Source: an uncultured Collinsella sp.
Lineage (GTDB): Bacteria > Actinomycetota > Coriobacteriia > Coriobacteriales > Coriobacteriaceae
Direction: 5' to 3'
Assembly (NCBI GenBank): GCA_902478825.1
Contig: CABSMK010000069.1
Coordinates: 1 to 8,617, forward strand
Length of the DNA: 8,617 bases
Each line of letters begins with the position of its first letter. Position 1 is the first letter of the stretch. Shown piece by piece: positions 1 through 5,843 of the stretch. The position numbers were made by a program, and so were the translations under genes. The notes under the pieces are model-generated. The model saw only the letters and a program-made list of their open reading frames with translations. It did not search any database and was not told the DNA's origin.

Positions 1-33
1 TCTCGTGGGCTCGGAGATGTGTATAAGAGACAG
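1..33 (+). other. Nextera (Tn5) read-2 sequencing adapter, not genomic
   Basis: The first 33 bases match the Nextera transposase read-2 adapter lacking its first G. Positions 15-33 are the complete 19-bp Tn5 mosaic end AGATGTGTATAAGAGACAG. Genomic sequence begins at about 34. Open frames crossing this stretch encode the well-known adapter peptides MCIRDS and MYKRQ and must not be called as genes. The adapter interrupts the 3' end of tatA. Confidence 0.98.
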
Positions 34-293
34 TCGCTGTCCTCTGCCTGCTTCTTCTTGGCAGCAGCGAGCTTGGCCTCGAGCTCAGCGATCTCCTTGT
101 CCTCCTCAGACTGCTCGACCACGACCTCCTCGGCCTGCTTGGTCTCGGCCTTATCGTCGCCCTCCATACCCTCACGGATATTCTTGACGGTAGAGCCGAG
201 GGACTTGCCGAGCTTCGGCAGGTTCTTGGGCCCGAAGATAATCAGGACAACGACGAGAATAATGATGAGCTCAGGAGCCCTCAGTCCAAACAT
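34..293 (-). CDS. tatA: Sec-independent (twin-arginine) translocase subunit TatA/TatE, 3' end missing
   Basis: TatA is the pore-forming small subunit of the Tat system, which exports folded proteins across the cytoplasmic membrane. The visible 86 residues begin MFGLRAPELI. They show a short N-terminal membrane helix (about residues 7-20, LIIILVVVLIIF), the family hinge FGPKNLPKLGKSLG (20-33) that opens the amphipathic helix, and a charged Glu/Lys/Ala-rich tail from about residue 41. The ATG at 293-291 follows GGAGG (303-299) with a 5-base gap. The frame runs into adapter at 33, so the C-terminus is unknown; the tail already visible is in the usual TatA range, so little is probably lost. The residue after the short N-terminus is not the Glu typical of TatB, and the hinge Phe-Gly fits TatA. 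No tatC is in view. The gene has its own promoter and lies after a tRNA terminator. Confidence 0.9.
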
Positions 294-329
294 GTAGACC
301 TCCACAATACAGCGAGACAAGCTCGAATG

Positions 330-358
330 AGTATACCGCGGGTATCGCGGTATCACAA
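330..358 (-). promoter_or_regulatory. Predicted sigma-70-type promoter of tatA
   Basis: On the minus strand, TTGTGA (358-353), a 17-base spacer and TATACT (335-330) make a near-consensus housekeeping promoter. Transcription would start near 323, giving a leader of about 30 bases that contains the tatA ribosome binding site. It lies just after the tRNA terminator, so tatA is probably transcribed independently. Confidence 0.75.
333..353. promoter_or_regulatory. Inverted repeat inside the tatA promoter spacer, candidate operator
   Basis: ATACCGCG (333-340) and CGCGGTAT (346-353) form an exact 8-bp inverted repeat around GGTAT. It fills the spacer and touches both promoter hexamers, which is where a repressor, or a MerR-like activator, would bind. 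The same bases could also be chance or a weak hairpin. No regulator gene is nearby to name. Confidence 0.45.
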
Positions 359-366
359 CACTAGCT

Positions 367-394
367 AAAAAAAGGGACCGCAAGAAGCGGTCCC
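367..394 (-). terminator. Intrinsic terminator after tRNA-Pro
   Basis: GGGACCGC (374-381) and GCGGTCCC (387-394) form an exact 8-bp, GC-rich stem with a 5-base loop. On the minus strand it is followed by seven T (373-367). It starts 11 bases beyond the CCA end of the tRNA and separates the tRNA from tatA. Confidence 0.92.
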
Positions 395-405
395 TCCTCA
401 TGCTC

Positions 406-482
406 TGGTCGGGTTGACTGGATTTGAACCAGCGACCCCTGCGTCCCGAACGCAGTGCTCTACCAAACTGAGCCACAACCCG
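406..482 (-). tRNA. tRNA-Pro (anticodon CGG, reads CCG) with encoded CCA
   Basis: The minus strand folds into a full cloverleaf: a 7-bp acceptor stem CGGGTTG/CAACCCG, a D arm closed by GCTC/GAGC, the anticodon stem CTGCG/CGCAG with loop TTCGGGA giving anticodon CGG, a 5-base variable region, and a T arm with TTCAAAT. The discriminator base is A (409) and CCA is encoded (408-406). It lies 49 bases downstream of ispE, has its own extended -10 element, and ends at a strong terminator. Confidence 0.95.
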
Positions 483-493
483 TTAGCTCGACT

Positions 494-502
494 ATAGTAA
501 CA
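494..502 (-). promoter_or_regulatory. Extended -10 promoter element for tRNA-Pro
   Basis: On the minus strand TG (502-501), one base and TACTAT (499-494) form an extended -10 element. The predicted start near 487 is about five bases before the mature tRNA. No good -35 hexamer is seen 17-18 bases upstream, which is tolerated in extended -10 promoters. Read-through from ispE is the alternative. Confidence 0.45.
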
Positions 503-531
503 AAGATTTTCGCCGCGTGCTAGAGAAATTT

Positions 532-1428
532 TTATTTCTTTGAAGCGTCGATTTGAACCGTGTTGGGAATAAGCTCAGTCGCGCAGGCCCACCAGCCATT
601 TTGCTGGGCAGCATCGGCAAGCCTTTCGGCCGTGGCGGCGGTGCCACAAATGGCAAACGAACAGGCGCCCGATCCGCACACATCTACAGCAACGGTGCCG
701 TCCTGTTTACGCAGCCAATCGAGAACCGTTTGAATCTGCGGCTCCATCTGTGCGGAAATGACACCTAGGTTGTTATGGATGAGCACATATGCCGTCTCGG
801 CATCACCAGCACGCAATGCAGAAGCTATCGCGCCGGGCTTGTCCGCAGGCACCGGAGCCTCGTCAAAACGTCGATAGGCTTCAATTGTCGAAACGCTTGC
901 CTCGCGCGGCTTAACCAGTACGACGGGCGTCGCGAGCAGCGCGGGGTACTCAGTTGCCAGCACGTCTCCCCCACCTACGTAAAACGCAGGGCTCGCATGC
1001 AAAAAGAACGGGACGTCGGCACCAATGCCCCGCGCAATATCGTCGAGCGCTGGGTCGGTGCGATCAATGCCCCAGAGCTCCGCCAAGGCGACAATGACCG
1101 CGGCCGCATCCGTCGAGGGGCCGCCCAAGCCGGCGCACAATGGAATGCGCTTCTCAATCGTCACGCAGATGTTTGCCTCGCGACCATAATGCTCGGCCAT
1201 AGCAACCGCAGCCCGATACGCCGTATTCTTTTGCATGAGAAAATCTGATGCCGGAACCGTCTGGACGGTCAGCGCCTGCGCCGGCGTGACCGTCACGGTA
1301 TCGGAAAGACCGACGGCCGCCATCAGGGAATCGACCCTGTGGTAGCCGCGGTCATCGCGCTCGGTATGAACCCCCAGGTAGAGGTTAATCTTTGCCGGCG
1401 CGGAAAGAGTCAGGGACCGATCGGTCAC
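532..1428 (-). CDS. ispE: 4-diphosphocytidyl-2-C-methyl-D-erythritol kinase IspE
   Basis: IspE is a cytosolic GHMP-family kinase that phosphorylates CDP-methylerythritol with ATP, the fourth step of the MEP isoprenoid pathway, which supplies among others the undecaprenyl lipid carrier for cell wall synthesis. At 298 residues it is of normal length. Motifs in order: PAKINLYLGV (11-20), the ATP-binding loop PLCAGLGGPSTDAAA (96-110), IGADVPFF with the catalytic Asp (135-142), and GSGACSF (252-258). The start is GTG at 1428, set by GAGGAG (1442-1437) with an 8-base gap. It begins two bases after the veg stop, so the two are an operon with probable translational coupling. Odd point: the glycine loop, usually GLGGGSS(D/N)AA, reads GLGGPSTDAA. 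All other landmarks are intact, so I expect an active enzyme. Confidence 0.95.
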   Translation of the reverse strand: MTDRSLTLSAPAKINLYLGVHTERDDRGYHRVDSLMAAVGLSDTVTVTPAQALTVQTVPASDFLMQKNTAYRAAVAMAEHYGREANICVTIEKRIPLCAGLGGPSTDAAAVIVALAELWGIDRTDPALDDIARGIGADVPFFLHASPAFYVGGGDVLATEYPALLATPVVLVKPREASVSTIEAYRRFDEAPVPADKPGAIASALRAGDAETAYVLIHNNLGVISAQMEPQIQTVLDWLRKQDGTVAVDVCGSGACSFAICGTAATAERLADAAQQNGWWACATELIPNTVQIDASKK

Positions 1429-1430
1429 CG

Positions 1431-1727
1431 TTAATGCTCCTCGAGCTGATTGCCGAGCGGGGTAAAGATATGCTCGCCGCTCTCGGGGTCGAACAGCTCG
1501 ACCTGACCGGTGAGCACATCGATATACTGGTAGGACTGACGCGACTTGCGGCCACGACGCTCGTCAACCTCGACAATGAAGACGGCCGGGTGGACGCTCT
1601 TGATGGTGCCCATGCGCTCGACGACGCGGGTACGGCCCATGTTGGCCTTAACCTTGACGCGATCGCCCACCATATCGGTCAGCTTCTCGTGGATGTCGTC
1701 GACGTGATTGACTTCCATCTCTTCCAT
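1431..1727 (-). CDS. veg: Veg-family protein (DUF1021)
   Basis: The 98-residue product matches the small Veg family. The core VGDRVKVKANMGRTRVVERMG (20-40) followed by PAVFIVEVD (47-55) and SYQYIDVLTGQVELF (65-79) corresponds to the Bacillus Veg pattern of an RNA/DNA-binding-like beta barrel with ANGGR..ERSG and SYSYADILT. In Bacillus, Veg is linked to biofilm formation by countering the SinR repressor, but its biochemical role is not settled and no SinR system is in view. I start it at the ATG at 1727 because GGAGG (1740-1736) lies 8 bases upstream. A frame start at 1751 lies upstream of that ribosome site, and an internal ATG at 1718 is a weaker option. It is followed almost immediately by ispE, as in the Bacillus veg-(sspF)-ispE order. 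Confidence 0.88.
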   Translation of the reverse strand: MEEMEVNHVDDIHEKLTDMVGDRVKVKANMGRTRVVERMGTIKSVHPAVFIVEVDERRGRKSRQSYQYIDVLTGQVELFDPESGEHIFTPLGNQLEEH

Positions 1728-1758
1728 GAACAGGGCCTCCAGAAGGTGCAATTCAAAA

Positions 1759-1774
1759 AGGGGATAATACCCCT
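1759..1774 (-). promoter_or_regulatory. Hairpin with T-tract in the veg leader, candidate attenuator
   Basis: On the minus strand AGGGG, a 6-base loop TATTAT and CCCCT are followed by a run of T (CCCCTTTTTG). It sits between the predicted veg promoter and the veg ribosome site, so a transcript would pass through it. The stem is only 5 bp, so termination would be weak or conditional. The loop TATTAT could instead be a -10 element, but no matching -35 is seen. Confidence 0.35.
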
Positions 1775-1794
1775 AAGATAGACAAAACTCTAAT

Positions 1795-1824
1795 ACTATA
1801 GCACCCTGCTGCCGCCATACGCAA
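1795..1824 (-). promoter_or_regulatory. Predicted promoter of the veg-ispE operon
   Basis: On the minus strand TTGCGT (1824-1819), an 18-base spacer and TATAGT (1800-1795) form a sigma-70-type promoter. The TG one base upstream of the -10 (1803-1802) adds an extended -10. The predicted start near 1788 gives a leader of about 60 bases that holds the small hairpin at 1774-1759. It lies downstream of the dtd hairpin, consistent with a new transcription unit. Confidence 0.55.
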
Positions 1825-1882
1825 GTAGCTAAATAAACCCCGTCCCAAATACGTACCAGACAACAACCTCGCATGACCAGTT

Positions 1883-1910
1883 GTTACGCGGTTTAGTAAA
1901 ACCGCGTAAC
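1883..1910 (-). terminator. Perfect 12-bp hairpin abutting the dtd stop codon
   Basis: GTTACGCGGTTT (1883-1894) and AAACCGCGTAAC (1899-1910) form an exact 12-bp stem with a 4-base loop, starting on the base after the dtd TAG. There is no T-tract beyond it on the minus strand, so it is not a textbook intrinsic terminator. It may still end or protect the 3' end of the operon mRNA. It divides the rdgB-dtd unit from veg-ispE. Confidence 0.6.
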
Positions 1911-2357
1911 CTAAAGGTTGTCGGTGTCCAAGACGATGGTGAATGGGCCGTCGTTGACAAGATCGACTTTCATATCGGCGCCAAAGATGCCATGTGCCAC
2001 GTGTTCGACATCTTGGCGAACGAGCGTCAGGAAGTACTCGTAGAGCTCGTTGGCAACATCGGGTGCGCCGGCGTCCGTAAACGACGGACGGCGGCCGTGG
2101 CGGCAGTCGGCAAACAGCGTGAACTGCGACACCACGAGCACCTCGCCGTCGACATCCGCCAGCGCCAAGTTGGTCTTGCCGTTCTCATCCTCGTTGATAC
2201 GCAGCCCGCGGAGCTTGCCCCACAGCTTGTCGGCTTCGGCGCGTGTGTCGCCGTGGCCCACGCCCAGCAGCACCAGGTAGCCGCGTCCAATACGGCCCAC
2301 GCACTCGCCGTCGACTGTCACGCCGGCGTTGAGCACGCGCTGTACCACCGCACGCAC
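1911..2357 (-). CDS. dtd: D-aminoacyl-tRNA deacylase
   Basis: Dtd hydrolyses D-amino acids (and glycine from mischarged tRNA-Ala) off tRNAs, keeping them out of protein. The 148 residues are the normal family length. Signature motifs are both present: the N-terminal MRAVVQRV, SQFTLFAD (77-84), which contributes the active-site Ser-Gln-Phe-Thr, and NDGPFT (135-140), matching the conserved N-x-G-P-x-T that provides the chirality-selecting Gly-cisPro. The start is GTG at 2357, set by GAGGAG (2369-2364) with a 6-base gap; the first residues match the family N-terminus. It begins three bases after the rdgB stop, so the two are certainly co-transcribed. The link to murI upstream (D-Glu production) is suggestive but only an inference. 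Confidence 0.96.
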   Translation of the reverse strand: MRAVVQRVLNAGVTVDGECVGRIGRGYLVLLGVGHGDTRAEADKLWGKLRGLRINEDENGKTNLALADVDGEVLVVSQFTLFADCRHGRRPSFTDAGAPDVANELYEYFLTLVRQDVEHVAHGIFGADMKVDLVNDGPFTIVLDTDNL

Positions 2358-2360
2358 GGC

Positions 2361-3002
2361 CTACTCCTCGCCCGTCAGCTTAGCGGACAGATGCTCGAGC
2401 GCATGGAAACGATGGCTGATGGCGTTCTTCTCGTCCGTCGTGAGCTCGGCCATGGTCTTGCCCGGCGTATCGACCGGCAGGAACAGCGGGTCGTAGCCAA
2501 AGCCGTGATCGCCGCGGCCCTCATGCGCGATAACGCCCTCGCAGGCGCCCTCGCCATAGGTGACCAGGCCGTCCGTATCGATAAGCGCGACGACGCTCAT
2601 AAAGCGCGCGGTACGATCCTCGTCTGCCACGCCTTCCAGGTTAACGAGAAGCTTGGCGTTGTTGGCGGCATCGTCGCCATGCACGCCCGCATAGCGCGCG
2701 CTATACACGCCCGGCTCGCCGTCCAGCGCGTCGACGACCAAGCCAGAATCGTCGGCGATGGCCATAAGGCCCGTCTCCTCAACGGCAGCCTGCGCCTTGA
2801 TGATGGCGTTCTCCAAAAACGTCGTGCCGTTTTCCTCGGGGTCCTCAAAATCGCCCAGCTGACCGAGCGCCACAAAGCGCACCTCGGGCATGACCTTGCC
2901 CAAAATGGCCTCGATCTCGGTGAGCTTATGGGCGTTGCCGGTTGCCACGACGATGGTCGCCGCCGGGTCGAGAGTGTCGATGTCAATCTTCTCAAGTGCC
3001 AT
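2361..3002 (-). CDS. rdgB: Non-canonical purine NTP pyrophosphatase, RdgB/HAM1 family
   Basis: This cytosolic enzyme converts dITP, ITP and XTP to the monophosphates plus pyrophosphate, so deaminated purines are not built into DNA or RNA. The 213 residues carry the full family pattern: ATGNAHKL (20-27) for nucleotide binding, GTTFLENAIIKA (59-70), IADDSGL with the catalytic Asp (82-88), GEPGVYSARYAG (95-106), GFGYDPLF (167-174) and EKNAISHR (191-198). The first 15 residues are a slightly longer leader than usual, but the ATG at 3002 is backed by AGGAGG (3014-3009) with a 6-base gap. It sits 146 bases after rph, with a terminator-like hairpin between, and runs directly into dtd. I see no convincing promoter in that gap, so transcription may be read-through from rph or from a weak promoter. 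Confidence 0.96.
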   Translation of the reverse strand: MALEKIDIDTLDPAATIVVATGNAHKLTEIEAILGKVMPEVRFVALGQLGDFEDPEENGTTFLENAIIKAQAAVEETGLMAIADDSGLVVDALDGEPGVYSARYAGVHGDDAANNAKLLVNLEGVADEDRTARFMSVVALIDTDGLVTYGEGACEGVIAHEGRGDHGFGYDPLFLPVDTPGKTMAELTTDEKNAISHRFHALEHLSAKLTGEE

Positions 3003-3113
3003 AGCTGGCCTCCTTTGTCTCTATAGCAATGCCGAGTTGAGGACGACGAGGACTTCGGCCTCTCTCCCGTCTCAATCAACGGCAGTCTTATACTTCGACG
3101 TTTTCCCAGATAA

Positions 3114-3150
3114 AACCTGCCAAAATAAACCTGTCCCTTTTTGGCAGGTT
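3114..3150 (-). terminator. Hairpin terminator of rph overlapping its stop codon
   Basis: AACCTGCCAAAA (3114-3125) and TTTTGGCAGGTT (3139-3150) are an exact 12-bp inverted repeat around a 13-base loop. On the minus strand the GC-rich part ends GGCAGG followed by TTTTATC, a short T-tract. The rph TAA (3151-3149) overlaps the first arm, so translating ribosomes would disrupt the stem. That makes termination probably partial and lets some transcript reach rdgB. Confidence 0.6.
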
Positions 3151-3874
3151 AGGCGAGGGCTTGGCGCTGAAGCTCGATGAGCTCGGCGATACCCTTGTCA
3201 CCCAGGTCGAGTAGGGCGTTGAGACGCTTGCGATCGAAGGGCGCCTGCTCGCCGGTACCCTGGAGTTCGATCATCTCACCGGAATCGGTGGCGACGAGGT
3301 TCATGTCGACCTCGGCGTGGCTGTCCTCGGAATAATCCAAGTCGAGCAGGGTGTTGCCGTCGACGACGCCCATGGAAATGGCGGCAACCTGGCCCGTGAG
3401 CGGGATGCGCTCGAGTTTTCCCGCCTCGACCCACATGGCAAGGGCGTCGTGCAGCGCCAACCAGGCACCGGTAATGCTCGCCGTACGCGTGCCGCCATCG
3501 GCCTGGATCACATCGCAGTCGACGGTAACGGTGTACTCGCCGAGCGCCTTCATGTTGACGACGGTACGCAGGCTGCGGCCGATAAGCCGCTCGATCTCCA
3601 TGGAGCGGCCCTTGCGGTTGGCATGCTCGCGCTTGCAGCGTTTACCGGTCGAGGCCGGCAGCATCGCATATTCCGCCGTTACCCAGCCGGCCTTGGCGCC
3701 CTTACGCCAACCCGGCACACCCTCCTCGATGGTGGCGGCGCACAGTACGCGCGTGTCGCCGAACTCGGCCAGGCACGAGCCGTGGGCGTGCTTCATGACG
3801 CCGCGGGTGAGCTTAACGGGGCGCAGCTCGTTGGCGGCGCGGCCGTTGGCGCGGTTGACCTGCATGTATTCCAT
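3149..3874 (-). CDS. rph: Ribonuclease PH
   Basis: RNase PH is a phosphate-dependent 3'-to-5' exoribonuclease that trims tRNA precursors and degrades structured RNA as a hexameric ring in the cytosol. The 241 residues match the family length. Motifs in order: GWVTAEYAMLPAST (63-76), IGRSLR (98-103), the phosphate-binding DVIQADGGTRTASITGA (121-137) and DLDYSEDSHAEVDMN (178-192) with the catalytic acidic residues. The ATG at 3874 has AAAGGA upstream with about a 7-base gap. A second ATG three codons in is possible but has no better site. It follows murI by 54 bases, a gap with a 10-bp palindrome GGCAGCTGCC (3913-3922) but no terminator, so the two are probably one operon. Confidence 0.97.
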   Translation of the reverse strand: MEYMQVNRANGRAANELRPVKLTRGVMKHAHGSCLAEFGDTRVLCAATIEEGVPGWRKGAKAGWVTAEYAMLPASTGKRCKREHANRKGRSMEIERLIGRSLRTVVNMKALGEYTVTVDCDVIQADGGTRTASITGAWLALHDALAMWVEAGKLERIPLTGQVAAISMGVVDGNTLLDLDYSEDSHAEVDMNLVATDSGEMIELQGTGEQAPFDRKRLNALLDLGDKGIAELIELQRQALA

Positions 3875-3928
3875 GGAACTATCCTTTCGGCAAAAGATGT
3901 GGCGAAGACTCTGGCAGCTGCCTTACAT

Positions 3929-4813
3929 CTATTTCAGCTCATCGATATCGATATGTTCGATGCTCTTGAGCGGCTGACCAAAGATAAAGCTGCCCGCCAC
4001 CGCAAACTCGGCAATGTTATCGGCCGTCGTGGCAAAACGATGCTGCGGCTCGGCGGCGTCGCCCGCCAGCTGCTCGCGGCGCGTGAGGATATCGGTCAGC
4101 TCGCGCGTGGTCTCCTCGGCGGAACTCACGACGCGCACCCCAGGCCCCAGCGCATGGCGGATAGGTCCCACCAACAGCGGAAAATGCGTACAGCCGAGCA
4201 CCACGGTATCGATGCCGTGGTCGCGCAGCGGCTCAACCGTGGCACCCACCAGCGCACGCACGGCAGGCGTATCGAAGATGTCCTCGTTCTCAAGCCACTG
4301 TTCCTGCAGATGTGCACCCGAGGCGAGCTCGTGTTCGACAACCTCGACAAAGCTCGAGGCTGGACAGCCGTATACATCGACGCCGGCATCCAGGTCCTGA
4401 ATGGCGCGCGTATAGGCGCCCGAGCGAATAGTGAGGTTGGTGGCGAGCACGCCCACGCGACGCGTACGCGTGCTGTTGATTGCCGCACGGGCACCCGGCG
4501 CGATCACACCGATCACGGGAACGTCGAGCACCTGCTGGGCCAGACGCAAGGCCGCAGCGGTCGCCGTGTTGCAGGCGATGACCATAATCTTGACGTCGTG
4601 CTTCGAAAGCCAACGACCCGCCTGCAACGCAAACGAGCGCACTTCATCCTCGGTGCGCGTGCCGTAGGGGCAGCGTTTGGTGTCGCCAAAGTAGTAGACG
4701 GACTCGTGCGGCAGCGCCGTCGCGATGGCGCGCGCAACCGTCAGACCGCCCAAACCAGAATCGAACACGCCAATCGGGCGCGTGTCGCCTGCCGGATTCT
4801 CGATATCGGACAT
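3929..4813 (-). CDS. murI: Glutamate racemase MurI
   Basis: MurI interconverts L- and D-glutamate without cofactor, supplying D-Glu for the second position of the peptidoglycan stem peptide. The 294 residues show GVFDSGLGGLTV (15-26) with the catalytic Asp-Ser, GDTKRCPYG (43-51), ACNTAT (80-85) with the first catalytic Cys81, and LGCTHFPLL (206-214) with the second, Cys208. Both cysteines of the two-base mechanism are present. The ATG at 4813 is preceded by GGTGAGG, whose spacing is short; no better start precedes the conserved region, and the dozen extra N-terminal residues are within family variation. It lies between the HAD gene (51 bases upstream) and rph, and its D-Glu product is used by MurD, the step immediately before MurE, which is encoded two genes upstream. 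Confidence 0.97.
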   Translation of the reverse strand: MSDIENPAGDTRPIGVFDSGLGGLTVARAIATALPHESVYYFGDTKRCPYGTRTEDEVRSFALQAGRWLSKHDVKIMVIACNTATAAALRLAQQVLDVPVIGVIAPGARAAINSTRTRRVGVLATNLTIRSGAYTRAIQDLDAGVDVYGCPASSFVEVVEHELASGAHLQEQWLENEDIFDTPAVRALVGATVEPLRDHGIDTVVLGCTHFPLLVGPIRHALGPGVRVVSSAEETTRELTDILTRREQLAGDAAEPQHRFATTADNIAEFAVAGSFIFGQPLKSIEHIDIDELK

Positions 4814-4864
4814 TACCTCACCAGTCTCTCTCGAAAAGACATGTCCAAGTGCGGCGGCGGCGCG

Positions 4865-5776
4865 CTACGAACGAGCCGCGACGAGCAGCTCTGCCGTTGC
4901 CGCCCAGCCGTCGACAATCTTGCCGCGCGTGACGTAGGCGTTATCGCAGGTATCCAGGAACTCGGGCGCGCCGGCGCTGGTCAAACCGTTCTCGACCAGG
5001 CAGAACGTGCCCACGTGGTCAGCCATGTAGAAGTCGGACTCGGAATCGCCGAGCGCCAGCGTCTCCTCGCGCTCGATACCCAGGTGCTCGCAGAAACGTG
5101 CGATGGCAACGCCCTTGTTGAGGCCGGCGGGATTGATGTTAAACGCGCGGCCATCCTCGACGCGTTCGAGCTCGAGCGTCGTCGGCTTGGACAGATGCGT
5201 CAGATGGCCGTTGCAGGCCCAGACCAGGCCGCAGCCGGCCTCGTCAAGAATGGCCTGAACCTCATCGTCGGGCACATCGCCGCGCATGCCGACGGTGACC
5301 TCACGGTACTTGTAGCCGGTCGACATGTCGTTGTGGTACTCGATTTTACGCGGCCAGCGGGCAAGGATCTTCTCGCACACGCCGGTCTGCTCAATCACCT
5401 GGTGCGGCGTGAGACCGCAGGCGGGGTCGTAGGGCATGTCGCCCGTCAGGTACTCCCAATCGTTGGCCTTGAGGTCGTACATAACCAGGCCGCCCATCTC
5501 GCCGATGTAGGAGTTGAGGCCGAGCACGCGGGCGTCTTCGTGGATCATGGTGCGATTGCGACCCGAGGTGGGGACCACCTGGATGCCGGCACGAGCGAGC
5601 GCGACAACCGCCTCGACGAGCTTGGTCGAGGGATTGCCGTCGTTATCGCGCAGCACGCACGAGCCGGGTGCGAGCATCGTGGCATCCAGGTCGGTAAAGA
5701 CGTACTTGACCTTGGCCAAACGCTCGCGCATCTCGCCCGAAAGCTCGGCAACGGTCGGCAGGGTGTTGTGGGACAT
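4865..5776 (-). CDS. HAD-superfamily hydrolase, Cof-like type IIB, substrate unknown
   Basis: This is a 303-residue soluble phosphatase of the haloacid dehalogenase superfamily. All four catalytic motifs are visible: FTDLDAT (27-33) with the nucleophile and acid Asp29/Asp31, TSGR (70-73), LNKG with Lys221, and GDSESD (243-248) for magnesium. The roughly 110-residue insert between motifs II and III is a C2 cap domain, placing it with Cof/YidA/sucrose-phosphatase-like enzymes that act on sugar phosphates, phosphoglycerates or similar small molecules. The substrate cannot be read from the sequence. I start it at the ATG at 5776 because GGAG (5785-5782) is 5 bases upstream; an in-frame ATG at 5818 has no ribosome site. 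It is lodged between murE and murI, so a cell-wall-related metabolite is possible but unproven. Confidence 0.88.
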   Translation of the reverse strand: MSHNTLPTVAELSGEMRERLAKVKYVFTDLDATMLAPGSCVLRDNDGNPSTKLVEAVVALARAGIQVVPTSGRNRTMIHEDARVLGLNSYIGEMGGLVMYDLKANDWEYLTGDMPYDPACGLTPHQVIEQTGVCEKILARWPRKIEYHNDMSTGYKYREVTVGMRGDVPDDEVQAILDEAGCGLVWACNGHLTHLSKPTTLELERVEDGRAFNINPAGLNKGVAIARFCEHLGIEREETLALGDSESDFYMADHVGTFCLVENGLTSAGAPEFLDTCDNAYVTRGKIVDGWAATAELLVAARS

Positions 5777-5843
5777 GGTTACTCCGTTTACGTAGAAGGG
5801 TTTGGACTTGGACGGCATGTTTTGATTGAGGGAACACGCTTAT

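Noticed and set aside
5..297. Plus-strand frames starting MGSEMCIRDS and MYKRQ
   Set aside because: They begin in the Nextera adapter and continue antisense to tatA. These peptides are known marks of adapter contamination.
524..539. AGAAAT/ATTTCT inverted repeat across the ispE stop codon as a terminator
   Set aside because: The stem is 6 bp and nearly all A/T, with no following T-run on the minus strand, so it is too weak to terminate.
1728..1751. A longer Veg from the ATG at 1751
   Set aside because: It would place the start upstream of the only good ribosome site (GGAGG at 1740-1736) and lengthen a family of about 85-100 residues.
3003..3113. A promoter for rdgB in the rph-rdgB gap (TATAAG or TATAGA as -10)
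   Set aside because: Neither has a recognisable -35 at 16-18 bases, so I do not annotate either.
3913..3922. GGCAGCTGCC palindrome between murI and rph as an operator
   Set aside because: A single 10-bp palindrome with no promoter hexamers around it is not enough to support a regulatory call.
5777..5818. A longer N-terminus for the HAD protein from the ATG at 5818
   Set aside because: No ribosome binding site precedes it, whereas GGAG lies 5 bases before the ATG at 5776, and the added residues match no part of the fold.
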